13,745 nucleotides of DNA from Trichodesmium sp. MAG_R04 (GTDB lineage Bacteria; Cyanobacteriota; Cyanobacteriia; Cyanobacteriales; Microcoleaceae): contig JAKQYG010000057.1 in NCBI GenBank assembly GCA_023356515.1, positions 1-13,745 on the forward strand. The letters run 5' to 3'. Both the position numbers and the translations under genes were made by a program. Below, piece after piece: positions 1-6,327 of this stretch (the stretch's first letter is position 1; each line of letters opens with the position of its first letter). Under the pieces are notes generated by a model. The model did not search any database. It worked only from the letters and a program-made list of their open reading frames with translations, and was not told the DNA's origin.

Positions 1-120
1 CTACCTCGTTTGCTCTACAATCTCCTCCATTTTATCAGTTTTCTGCTCTTTATTTTTAGCGATCGCTTTCTGAGTTCGTACTATGCACATTATATACTAT
101 CTGTCAATGCGTAACTCCTA

Positions 121-182
121 CCCTTGTTGAGCAATAGCTGTAACTTTAGAAAATAGCCTCTCAGAATAGGTAGATTTAGTAT
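121..182. repeat. Dispersed intergenic repeat, copy A
   Basis: This stretch upstream of the pseudouridine synthase gene aligns by eye with 5642-5700 in the same orientation. The first 25 bases match at 21 positions and the last 25, ending in ATTTAGTAT, at 19 positions, with a 2-3 base length difference in the A-rich middle. It is preceded by GCGTAACTCCTA, the complement of the TAGGAGTTAC-type motif that also occurs near 6314. The position and orientation do not suggest a function. It could be a decayed small mobile element or an intergenic repeat family. Confidence 0.55.
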
Positions 183-247
183 AGAGTAGCAAATTTTATA
201 GATTTAAGTTAGAGGAAAATATCCAATAAAGTGATGAAATAAATAAT

Positions 248-1012
248 ATGGATGAAAGATTGCAAAAAATATTATCTCAGTGGGGAATAGCTTCTCGGCG
301 TCAAGCTGAAGAAATGATTGTAGCTGGACGAGTAAAGGTTAATGGTAAAATGGTCCAATTAGGAGAAAAGGCCAAACCAGACTTGGATAAAATTGAAGTG
401 GATGGTTTGTCCATTAGACCAGAAAATCGGCCTGAACCCATATATTTATTGTTAAATAAACCCATGGGAGTAATTTCAACTTGTTGGGAACCGAGGAAAC
501 GTAGTAACGTTTTAGATATCCTAAATGCAGAACTACGAAATGGAACAGGTATTCATCCTGTAGGACGCTTAGATGCAGATTCTACAGGAGCATTACTCCT
601 CACAAATGATGGTCGGGTAACTTATGCTTTAACCCATCCCAGATATTGTCTTTCTAAAACCTATCAGGTATGGGTAGAAGGTCATCCTCAAGAATTAACC
701 TTAAAGTTGTGGCGTCAAGGTATTGTTTTATCTGGCAAAAAAACTTTACCGGCTAAGGTTAAAGTTCTAAAAGAATGTAATAATTCTCAAACTCTTTTAG
801 AAGTGGTTCTCTTTGAAGGCAGAAATCGCCAGATTCGTAGAGTTGCAGAAAAATTAGGACATCCTGTACTTAAACTACACCGTACTGCAATTGGTCAAAT
901 TAAATTGCAGCTGCCTGGAGAGTCAGTTTTACCTGTAGGCCATTATCGACGATTAAGGGAGTTTGAAATTAGGTTCTTGGATGACCAAATTGTCGAATCT
1001 AAATTTAACTAG
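248..1012 (+). CDS. RsuA/RluB-family rRNA pseudouridine synthase
   Basis: The 254-residue product should isomerise a uridine in ribosomal RNA to pseudouridine in the cytoplasm. Residues 2-50 form an S4 RNA-binding domain (opening DERLQKILSQWGIASRRQAE). The catalytic domain follows, with the family motif GRLDADSTG at 106-114, whose Asp109 is the expected nucleophile, and the second conserved block GRNRQIRR near 195. Length is normal for the family. The GRNRQIRR block resembles RluB (23S rRNA) more than RsuA (16S rRNA), but the rRNA target cannot be fixed from sequence alone, so no symbol is given. The ATG at 248 starts directly at the S4 domain; no strong Shine-Dalgarno is visible (an AGAGG lies about 30 bases upstream). 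A weak inverted repeat, AAACTCT (1013-1019) with AGAGTTT (1048-1054), follows the stop. Confidence 0.9.
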   Translation: MDERLQKILSQWGIASRRQAEEMIVAGRVKVNGKMVQLGEKAKPDLDKIEVDGLSIRPENRPEPIYLLLNKPMGVISTCWEPRKRSNVLDILNAELRNGTGIHPVGRLDADSTGALLLTNDGRVTYALTHPRYCLSKTYQVWVEGHPQELTLKLWRQGIVLSGKKTLPAKVKVLKECNNSQTLLEVVLFEGRNRQIRRVAEKLGHPVLKLHRTAIGQIKLQLPGESVLPVGHYRRLREFEIRFLDDQIVESKFN

Positions 1013-1056
1013 AAACTCTCTTTTATGATCAACAAGTACTCTTTTTAAGAGTTTGA

Positions 1057-1167
1057 ACTGATGCTAAATCCGGTTATTATCGGCTAGTTGCCCAAGTTAC
1101 CAAATCTTTATCAGACAAAGGTTTTCGATTTTATGAATATCTCCTTATTAAACCAGATTTGGCATGA
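1057..1167 (+). pseudogene. Orphan C-terminal gene scrap, unrecognised
   Basis: The spacer between the pseudouridine synthase and the RodZ-like gene contains a 36-codon open stretch that reads like real protein. It starts TDAKSGYYRLVAQVTKSL, contains DKGFRFYEYLLIKPDLA, and ends at TGA 1165-1167. It has no start codon, and an in-frame TGA lies immediately upstream at 1054-1056. Well-mixed codons and a plausible helix/strand composition suggest the 3' end of a gene whose 5' part was deleted. I do not recognise the family. It could still be a chance open frame. Confidence 0.35.
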
Positions 1168-1244
1168 CTGACTTAAACAATCAAATCAAATAATTTTAAA
1201 TAATAAGAGTAATTAAAATAATTTACATTAGATGTGATGTCTCT

Positions 1245-2171
1245 TTGATTAACAATCAAGTTAAAGCAATGGTGAATTTAACAGCAATCAAAAAACTAAA
1301 AAAAAGTTTCTCTTTTGTACCATTAAGGCAGCGTTTTCATCCAAGAAAAAAATTATCTTTTGAAGAGGAACAAATTCAGGCATTAAAAGATATAGGGCAT
1401 AAATTAAAAATGTTTAGAGATAAACATTCGATTTGTTTAGAAAGAGTAACAGTAGTGACAATGATTAGAATTAATTTACTAGAAGCAATAGAAGAAGGTA
1501 ATCTAGAAGAACTGCCAGAGCCAGTTTATATTCAAGGCATGATTAAGCGATATGCAGATGTTATGGGATTAGATGGAGAGGAACTAGCAAACTTATTTCC
1601 GATTGCAAAAACTCAGGAAATTATCAGAGAATCTCTCCCAAATCTGTCAATACTTCAGCTACGGCCATATCATCTTTACTTCCTATATGTATTACTTGTT
1701 ATTGTATCAGTTCGTTTGTTACCTTATCTCAACGGCTCTTATTATATATTAGGAATAGAAAAGAGAATTACTCCCTTGAACAAACAACAATATAAACTAA
1801 AAAGTGAGGATAATTTATTAGCTCCAGTATCTCTGGGAAATAGGAAAAATAAGGAAAAATTGTTAGAAAAAACAATACAAAAACCTAGAAAAAAAAATGA
1901 GGAACAACCTGTAGTGCTTAGTGTAATTGCTAAAGAGGAATCTTGGGTATCAATAAAGATAGATGGAAAAATAGCGTTTGAAGGAACTTTAACTCAAGGC
2001 ACTCAGAAAACTTGGTCAGCAGAAAAACAACTGGTTTTTTTCGCAGGAAATGCTGGAGGAATAATTATACCTATTCATAACGGACAAAATATACAACTGG
2101 GAAAACCAGGTGAAGTTAAAGAAGTTGTACTTACTCCTACTAATACACAAATTCCTTATTTGAAACAATAG
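1245..2171 (+). CDS. RodZ-like membrane-anchored helix-turn-helix protein
   Basis: This 308-residue protein has the RodZ architecture. A basic N-terminus (1-40) leads into a HTH_25-type helix-turn-helix at about 48-115, containing LEAIEEGNLEELPEPVYIQG and the following KRYADVMGLDGEEL. A single membrane segment spans about 143-160, and a lysine-rich linker (about 180-220) leads to a periplasmic beta-rich domain like DUF4115 (about 223-300, ESWVSIKIDGKIAFEGTL). In RodZ the HTH faces the cytoplasm and binds MreB to shape the cell wall; that role is inferred here. The start is uncertain: TTG at 1245 gives the longest frame, and ATG at 1269 (codon 9) is an equally good choice with no loss of domains. 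Neither has a clear Shine-Dalgarno. It lies 232 bp downstream of the pseudouridine synthase on the same strand and could be transcribed separately. Confidence 0.8.
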   Translation: MINNQVKAMVNLTAIKKLKKSFSFVPLRQRFHPRKKLSFEEEQIQALKDIGHKLKMFRDKHSICLERVTVVTMIRINLLEAIEEGNLEELPEPVYIQGMIKRYADVMGLDGEELANLFPIAKTQEIIRESLPNLSILQLRPYHLYFLYVLLVIVSVRLLPYLNGSYYILGIEKRITPLNKQQYKLKSEDNLLAPVSLGNRKNKEKLLEKTIQKPRKKNEEQPVVLSVIAKEESWVSIKIDGKIAFEGTLTQGTQKTWSAEKQLVFFAGNAGGIIIPIHNGQNIQLGKPGEVKEVVLTPTNTQIPYLKQ

Positions 2172-2220
2172 TATAGCTTTAAGCTTTAAGCTATCAAGCT
2201 ATTAGCTTACAGCTATACTA
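2169..2220. repeat. AGCT heptad array forming a long hairpin (possible bidirectional terminator)
   Basis: Six AGCT tetramers begin at 2175, 2182, 2189, 2197, 2204 and 2211, spaced 7, 7, 8, 7 and 7 bases. The whole unit is an inverted repeat: TAGTATAGCT (2169-2178) pairs perfectly with AGCTATACTA (2211-2220), and after one mismatch TAAGCT (2180-2185) pairs with AGCTTA (2204-2209), leaving an 18-base loop. The left arm includes the stop codon of the RodZ-like gene. The hairpin sits between two converging genes, so it may end transcription from either side, but no long T-run follows. It resembles the short tandem heptamer repeats known in filamentous cyanobacteria. Confidence 0.6.
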
Positions 2221-2325
2221 TATTAGATATCAAGGATTTAAATTTTGTTAATGTCCTAACACTATCTTTATAGTCCTATAATAATTAAAAACTGATTTAT
2301 CCTGATGTTTATTCCTCTTATGTTT

Positions 2326-3825
2326 TTAGATGCGACCATAAATGTTTGTCACTTCTCTAAGGCGATCGCTTAGATCTGAAGTTAACATCTCTGCTCGATA
2401 ACGCCAACTCCAATTACCATCCGGAAGACCCGGCTGATTCATAATAGCCTCTTCTCCCAACCCTAAAATATCTTGTAGAGGAAAAATTGCCATATAAGCG
2501 ACAGAAGACATAGCTAAACGAATTAAATCCCAGTGAATGCCATGACCCCAACTACTGCCAAGAAAATTATAAACTCGTTCTTGTTCTTCAGGAGAACGCC
2601 TATTAAACCAGCCAACAGTAGTATTATTATCGTGAGTGCCAGTATAAATAACCGAATTAGTAGAATTATAGTTGTAGGGTAAATAGGAATTATTACTATC
2701 TGAGTCAAAAGCAAAATGTAGTATTTTCATACCAGGAAATTCAAACTTATCTCGCAATTGTTCCACATCAGAAGTAATAACTCCTAAATCCTCAGCAATA
2801 ATTGGCAGTGCACCTAACTTTTCTTTAATAGTATTAAAGAAAGCTTCACCTGGAGCTGTAACCCATTCACCATTTTTAGCTGTAGTTTCACCTTGGGGCA
2901 CTGCCCAATAAGCAACCAAACCTCGAAAATGGTCAATCCTAATTAAATCAACTATATCCAGCAGAGACTTAATCCGTTGTATCCACCAGTAAAAATCCTG
3001 CTGTTCCAATTTATCCCATTGATAGACTGGATTACCCCATAGTTGACCAGTCTCACTAAAATAATCTGGGGGGACACCAGACATCAAAAATGGTTCATTT
3101 GTTTCTGAATCTAAAGAGAATATTTCAGGATTTGCCCAAACATCAGCACTATCATGGGCAACATATATAGGAAGGTCGCCAAAGATTACAATTCCTTGTT
3201 GATTAGTATAATTTTTCAGTTCATCCCATTGCTGAAAAAATAAATATTGAAGAAATTTATGGTATTGAATTTCATCAGCCAAACGTTTTTGCCATTCTGC
3301 TAATGCTGCTGGTTGACGATGGGCAATGTCTTGCTCCCAGATATGCCAACTAGCTCCTTCGTGAGCGTCTTTTAAAGCCATATAAAGAGCATAATCATCT
3401 AACCAAAAAGCTTTACTGTTGCAGAATTTATTGAATGTCTCTTTTTCTTCTTTAGAAGCATCTTTTTGAAAGTTTTGGTAAGCAGTTTTCAGTAGAGAGC
3501 CTTTGATTTGGACAACTAAATCAAAATCTACTTTATCCTTTAGAAATTCCGGTACATTAGAAATATCCTCCTCAAAAAGCCATCCTTCATCTTTTAACTT
3601 ATCTGGACTAATTAACAGGGGGTTTCCTGCCATTGCTGAATAAGATTGATAGGGAGAATTGCCAACACCTGTTGGCCCCAATGGTAGAGTTTGCCAAATT
3701 TTTTGTCCGCTATTTTTCAAAAAATTCACAAAATTGTATGCTTCCTGGCCTAAGTCACCAATTCCAAAGGGACTAGGAAAAGAAGTAGGATGCAGTAAAA
3801 TACCGCTAGCTCTTGAAAGTGGCAT
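2326..3825 (-). CDS. malQ: 4-alpha-glucanotransferase (amylomaltase), GH77
   Basis: MalQ transfers alpha-1,4-glucan segments between maltodextrins, releasing glucose, in cytoplasmic glycogen and maltose turnover. The 499-residue product is full length for the short bacterial/plant D-enzyme type. The N-terminus RASGILLHPTSFPSPFGIGD is characteristic. The active-site set is complete: the nucleophile Asp298 in RIDHFRG, the acid/base Glu345 in IIAEDLG, and Asp399 in TGTHDNNT. The substrate loop SGVPPDYFSETGQLWGNP covers 249-266. The ATG at 3825 is supported by an AGG about 8 bases upstream on the minus strand. It is convergent with the RodZ-like gene. A decayed transposon remnant starts within about 60 bp of its start codon, so its promoter must lie in or across that debris. 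Confidence 0.96.
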   Translation of the reverse strand: MPLSRASGILLHPTSFPSPFGIGDLGQEAYNFVNFLKNSGQKIWQTLPLGPTGVGNSPYQSYSAMAGNPLLISPDKLKDEGWLFEEDISNVPEFLKDKVDFDLVVQIKGSLLKTAYQNFQKDASKEEKETFNKFCNSKAFWLDDYALYMALKDAHEGASWHIWEQDIAHRQPAALAEWQKRLADEIQYHKFLQYLFFQQWDELKNYTNQQGIVIFGDLPIYVAHDSADVWANPEIFSLDSETNEPFLMSGVPPDYFSETGQLWGNPVYQWDKLEQQDFYWWIQRIKSLLDIVDLIRIDHFRGLVAYWAVPQGETTAKNGEWVTAPGEAFFNTIKEKLGALPIIAEDLGVITSDVEQLRDKFEFPGMKILHFAFDSDSNNSYLPYNYNSTNSVIYTGTHDNNTTVGWFNRRSPEEQERVYNFLGSSWGHGIHWDLIRLAMSSVAYMAIFPLQDILGLGEEAIMNQPGLPDGNWSWRYRAEMLTSDLSDRLREVTNIYGRI

Positions 3826-3884
3826 GATTAAACCTAGAAAATACTAATCAAAAAAATCAATCCAGAACGAATTTTACCAAAAAA

Positions 3885-4139
3885 AACAGGTTAAAAGCCA
3901 TGTCCTTCTAGAGCAGTTTTTTTCTGTTTCGTTGCGTTGTAGATGTAAGTGAAGCCTACACTAGCAAAACCGTTAGCTGGACTGGTGAAATTCTCAACAA
4001 TTTGGGTGGCCAAAAAGTTGTGACTGGTAATGATGGTTTTCGCCTTGAACACGACTTAAACAGAGCGCGTGGAATCTTGCTCAAAAGCGTGGTAGAGAAA
4101 TTTTCTACCACATTGGGAGACACTCCCTCAGTAAGTTAA
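3885..4139 (+). pseudogene. TnpB-type protein C-terminal remnant (IS200/IS605, IS891/IS1341-like)
   Basis: Only the last 60-80 codons of a TnpB/OrfB gene survive. From 3945 the frame reads VSEAYTSKTVSWTGEI (to 3992), then NLGGQKVVTGNDGF and EHDLNRARGI, ending near GDTPSVS at TAA 4137-4139. The block EAYTSKT-x-SWTGE...DLN-x-ARGI is typical of the zinc-ribbon plus RuvC-III end of cyanobacterial IS891/IS1136/IS1341-type TnpB proteins. The zinc-ribbon Cys positions here are Val and Thr, as I recall for many relatives of this subgroup. Upstream the same frame reads RLKAMSF before an in-frame TAG at 3909-3911, which suggests homology continues to about 3885 through a nonsense codon. The N-terminal and central RuvC parts are missing, so the protein cannot be functional. 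Family recognition is from memory of the motif, not a search. Confidence 0.75.
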
Positions 4140-4510
4140 TCTTCCTGTGCATTGTTAACAATTGTTAGCAAAATAGCAAAATAGTATCGGGTAACAAACT
4201 GGATGTCAGTATTACTTACAGCTTGCTGAAAAAGTCTTGTATAAGAAGTAGGGGAGTAGTCATGGACGTTACCGAAAAATTGGGTTTAAAGCCTCGCCCA
4301 TAAGCGGGAGACTTTCTAGTTGATTTTTTTTCACTGGTCTAGTCCTTGTTGGTTTTTAGTTCACAGGAAATATATTAGTCGCGGGTGGGCATACCGATAC
4401 AAAAAACGGGCGGTTCGGCAAGTGTTAAGACTACTGCCAAAGTAGCGGCAGCCCGCCGAGGAGCTACGGGTCGGCAAGAAACCCGGTGCCTTTAGGCCGG
4501 GGAGGATGTC
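4140..4510 (+). ncRNA. Candidate omega-RNA / right-end region of the TnpB element
   Basis: The 371 bases between the tnpB remnant stop and a right-end-like hairpin contain no gene but are structured and locally GC-richer than the window. A 28-base decayed hairpin at 4288-4315 (AAAG...CTTT arms, 9 of 12 pairs, ATAA loop) is followed by CTACT/AGTAG (4431-4435 with 4441-4445). An alternative pairing is GTAGC/GCTAC (4442-4446 with 4463-4467). In IS200/IS605 elements the RNA guiding TnpB is made from the 3' end of tnpB through the right end, with the guide taken from flanking DNA; here that would begin at about 4510. Whether it is transcribed is unknown, and the partner protein at this locus is broken. 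Confidence 0.5.
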
Positions 4511-4511
4511 A
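4481..4511 (+). mobile_element. IS200/IS605-like right-end hairpin
   Basis: CCCG (4482-4485) pairs with CGGG (4498-4501). After a two-base bulge, GCC (4488-4490) pairs with GGC (4495-4497) around a TTTA loop. The tail GGAGGATGTCAA follows. An imperfect subterminal hairpin closed by TTTA and followed by GGAGGATGTCA-type sequence ending in TCAA is what I expect for the right end of this family in cyanobacteria. It fixes the probable downstream boundary of the remnant. No matching left end is present in the window. Confidence 0.6.
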
Positions 4512-4616
4512 AATACAACATCCCTACATAAGAATAGAGAATGTATAGAGGAGGTAGTCAGATATATTTATCACTTGATTTTTCTGGCACAGGACTTCTC
4601 CCCAAAAATTATTTAA

Positions 4617-5366
4617 CTAGTTAGGTTCTACACAACTGTACATTTGATTATTTGATTCAGTCACTTGTTTGACTTGAGCAATATTTTTATTAATAACTTT
4701 TTCTACTTCAATTTTTACACTATCAGACATTGACGAAAGCCATTTACTAATATCAATGTGCATCCACCGTTTACTATAGTTATTATAAACAACAAAGTCA
4801 AGCAAATGACTCATATTTGTTTGGCCTGCTATCTGGCTAACTTCTTTCATCATCAAGTAACTTAAACCATAAAAAGGTTCGGAACCTTGTTGAAAATATT
4901 GTTTCCACTGACTCCAATTTAAGTTATTACGAGTTAACATTTTTTCTGCAAAAAAAGTAGCTAAACCTTCTGCATAGCAGTCAAGTAATTGGGAATTCAA
5001 TAAATGAAATATTTCGTGAGCTAATTGACCATGGAAAGCATATTCAGATGGTTTACGACTTAAGTATATAGTAAATTCTCCTTGACTTTCATCATCAAGT
5101 GAAGTTAAAGGAGTTGTATTAAATTTTAAATTAACTTTTTCTACTGGTATTCTGGGTTTACCGTAAAGTTGTTGACTATAATTAAATCCTGATCGTATAA
5201 AAGCATAAATTTTAGGATTATTGAAACTAGCATCTAAGGCTTTTATTTGAGGTGAGGATATAAATTGAGCAGCAACTTTTTGAAATGTTAAGTTAGAAAA
5301 GTATATAAAAATTATTAGGTAAATAGTTGCGATTAATAAAAATTTTATTCGGGAAATAATGAACAT
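4617..5366 (-). CDS. Membrane-anchored or secreted putative zinc metallopeptidase (peptidase MA-like)
   Basis: The 249-residue product (counted from ATG 5366) has an N-terminal hydrophobic segment at about 6-28 (LLIATIYLIIFIYFSNLTF) after a short basic start. It is a signal anchor or a signal peptide with possible cleavage near VAAQ. The body carries HEIFH at 117-121 and, 12 residues further, YAEGLATFFAEK with Glu133. HExxH followed by EGLA and a Glu is the layout of peptidase MA-like (PF13485-type) gluzincins, where two His and the Glu bind zinc; that assignment is by motif only. Target and pathway are unknown. The frame can be extended to a TTG at 5459, but that adds 31 residues ahead of the signal sequence without a ribosome site, so ATG 5366 is preferred. 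It stands alone between transposon debris on both sides. Confidence 0.7.
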   Translation of the reverse strand: MFIISRIKFLLIATIYLIIFIYFSNLTFQKVAAQFISSPQIKALDASFNNPKIYAFIRSGFNYSQQLYGKPRIPVEKVNLKFNTTPLTSLDDESQGEFTIYLSRKPSEYAFHGQLAHEIFHLLNSQLLDCYAEGLATFFAEKMLTRNNLNWSQWKQYFQQGSEPFYGLSYLMMKEVSQIAGQTNMSHLLDFVVYNNYSKRWMHIDISKWLSSMSDSVKIEVEKVINKNIAQVKQVTESNNQMYSCVEPN

Positions 5367-5504
5367 AATAAAGATTTTTTTGCAGTTCTTTAATCTGAAA
5401 AGCTCATTTATAGCAATCCCATCTAAAATTTGTGAGAAAAATGGGCTATTGTAAGGCAAGAGTTAAGAACGCACTTCTACTATAAGAAGCTATCTTATTC
5501 TACC

Positions 5505-5651
5505 TAATAACTTAGGAGTGGTATAATAACTTTTGAGTTCTATTTTACACTAGATGGTAAACAACAAAGTCTAGTACAAGGAGAATATTCCCATTTTATC
5601 CTAAATCCTGGTGTAAAAGCAGGCTTACCCTATTGCCCAGTCCCTTATTGA
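5505..5651 (+). pseudogene. Possible unrecognised gene fragment
   Basis: A short open stretch with no start codon includes TFEFYFTLDGKQQSLVQGEY and ends with GLPYCPVPY at TGA 5649-5651. Its composition looks protein-like (alternating strand-forming residues, a GKQQ turn). It has no Shine-Dalgarno and no recognised family. It overlaps the beginning of repeat copy B by about 10 bases. It may be the 3' end of a lost gene, or chance. Confidence 0.2.
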
Positions 5652-5700
5652 GAAATGCCTGTAACTAAAAAAAACATCTCACACTAGGCGCATTTAGTAT
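5642..5700. repeat. Dispersed intergenic repeat, copy B
   Basis: This is the second copy of the repeat seen at 121-182, in the same orientation, about 80% identical over the two alignable 25-base halves, and ending in the same ATTTAGTAT. It is followed within 15 bases by a HIP1 octamer (5714-5721) and then by the MITE-like element at 5741. The two copies flank different kinds of genes, so a shared regulatory role is not suggested. Confidence 0.55.
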
Positions 5701-5740
5701 TGCAGAACAAAGAGCGATCGCTTGATTACCTACAACTTAA

Positions 5741-5875
5741 ACAGGACTTACATAGTGCTACTATATATGGTGTTTTTGGTAATTTAGGACTTACGCAACG
5801 GCACTAATTGTAGTGGCAATATCTTGAAAAAGACAAATTTATACCCCATATATAGCGGTACTGCTTAATTCCTGT
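5741..5875. mobile_element. MITE-like element with imperfect 30-bp inverted ends
   Basis: The left arm 5741-5770 (ACAGGACTTACATAGTGCTA, then CTATATATGG) matches the reverse complement of 5846-5875 at 23 of 30 positions, including ACAGGA at the tip and CTATATATGG at the inner end. The 75-base interior holds no coding frame but has a second AGGACTTAC at 5786 and a small CACTA/TAGTG hairpin at 5802-5815. The size, terminal inversion and lack of a gene fit a miniature inverted-repeat element. No clear target-site duplication was seen. Confidence 0.45.
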
Positions 5876-5887
5876 AATTATTTCCTC

Positions 5888-6213
5888 AGTACAGGACAAA
5901 AAATAAAAACGAGTTGCAATATTTACCAACATAGGGTTTGATAGAAATTAACCACAATATTCAGATCAACCCTCATATGGATCAGATTATCTTAACTGAG
6001 TAAATTATTGGCGTTAATGAGTTTCGCTCTATGTTGGGCAAAATTTTAATCAGGGAATGGTTACATGAACAAATACCCTTGAAAATCAAAAAACACGGTC
6101 ATAGGGCAAAAAGTATTTTTCGTTATGGACTGGATCATTTACCGGCGATCGTTCTTGACATCGATTTAAAACAAAATGAATTTATTAATTGTTGAAATTT
6201 TTTGTCCTGTACT
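5888..6213. mobile_element. Internally deleted IS4-type element with perfect 17-bp terminal inverted repeats
   Basis: AGTACAGGACAAAAAAT at 5888-5904 is exactly the reverse complement of 6197-6213. The 326-bp unit contains only the C-terminal end of a transposase near its right arm, and the right inverted repeat overlaps the old 3' coding end (reading NFLSCT). The central and 5' parts of the transposase gene are gone, so this is a non-autonomous derivative that an intact relative could still move, as both ends are preserved. No obvious target duplication flanks it. It lies 12 bp from the MITE-like element. Confidence 0.7.
6004..6195 (+). pseudogene. IS4-family transposase C-terminal fragment
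   Basis: From just after an in-frame TAA (6001-6003) the frame reads VNEFRSMLGKILIREWLHEQ, then IPLKIKKHGHRAKSIFRYGL and DIDLKQNEFINC, ending at TGA 6193-6195. Directly after the stop the same frame continues NFLSCT to TAG 6214-6216. The run KKHGHRAKSIFRYGLD and a terminal FLSCT are familiar from IS4-family transposases common in cyanobacteria (recognised from memory, not by search). The DDE catalytic core is missing, so the fragment is inactive. Confidence 0.6.
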
Positions 6214-6259
6214 TAGTTCCTATTCATAGAAATGATATCAAACTCACAATCAAAATATT

Positions 6260-6287
6260 GTAGGGACTAATCCTAACTAGTCCCTAC
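6260..6287 (-). terminator. Hairpin 3' of dnaK, likely terminator
   Basis: GTAGGGACTA (6260-6269) pairs perfectly with TAGTCCCTAC (6278-6287), giving a 10-bp stem with an 8-base loop about 40 bases beyond the dnaK stop. Read on the minus strand it is followed by AATATTTTG, a weak T-tract. It is the strongest perfect stem in this spacer, and its place fits the end of the dnaK transcript. Confidence 0.55.
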
Positions 6288-6327
6288 TGTAGTCTAATAT
6301 CATCAAAACCGCGATAGGAGTTACAGA

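Noticed and set aside
1..90. Minus-strand frame of 29 codons beginning MCIVRTQKAIAK, contained in the first 90 bases
   Set aside because: Very short, spans a HIP1 octamer, has no ribosome site or recognised family; chance is likely.
2523..2714. Minus-strand 63-codon hydrophobic frame inside malQ
   Set aside because: Out-of-frame shadow of malQ; hydrophobicity is a by-product of AT-rich codons read in another frame.
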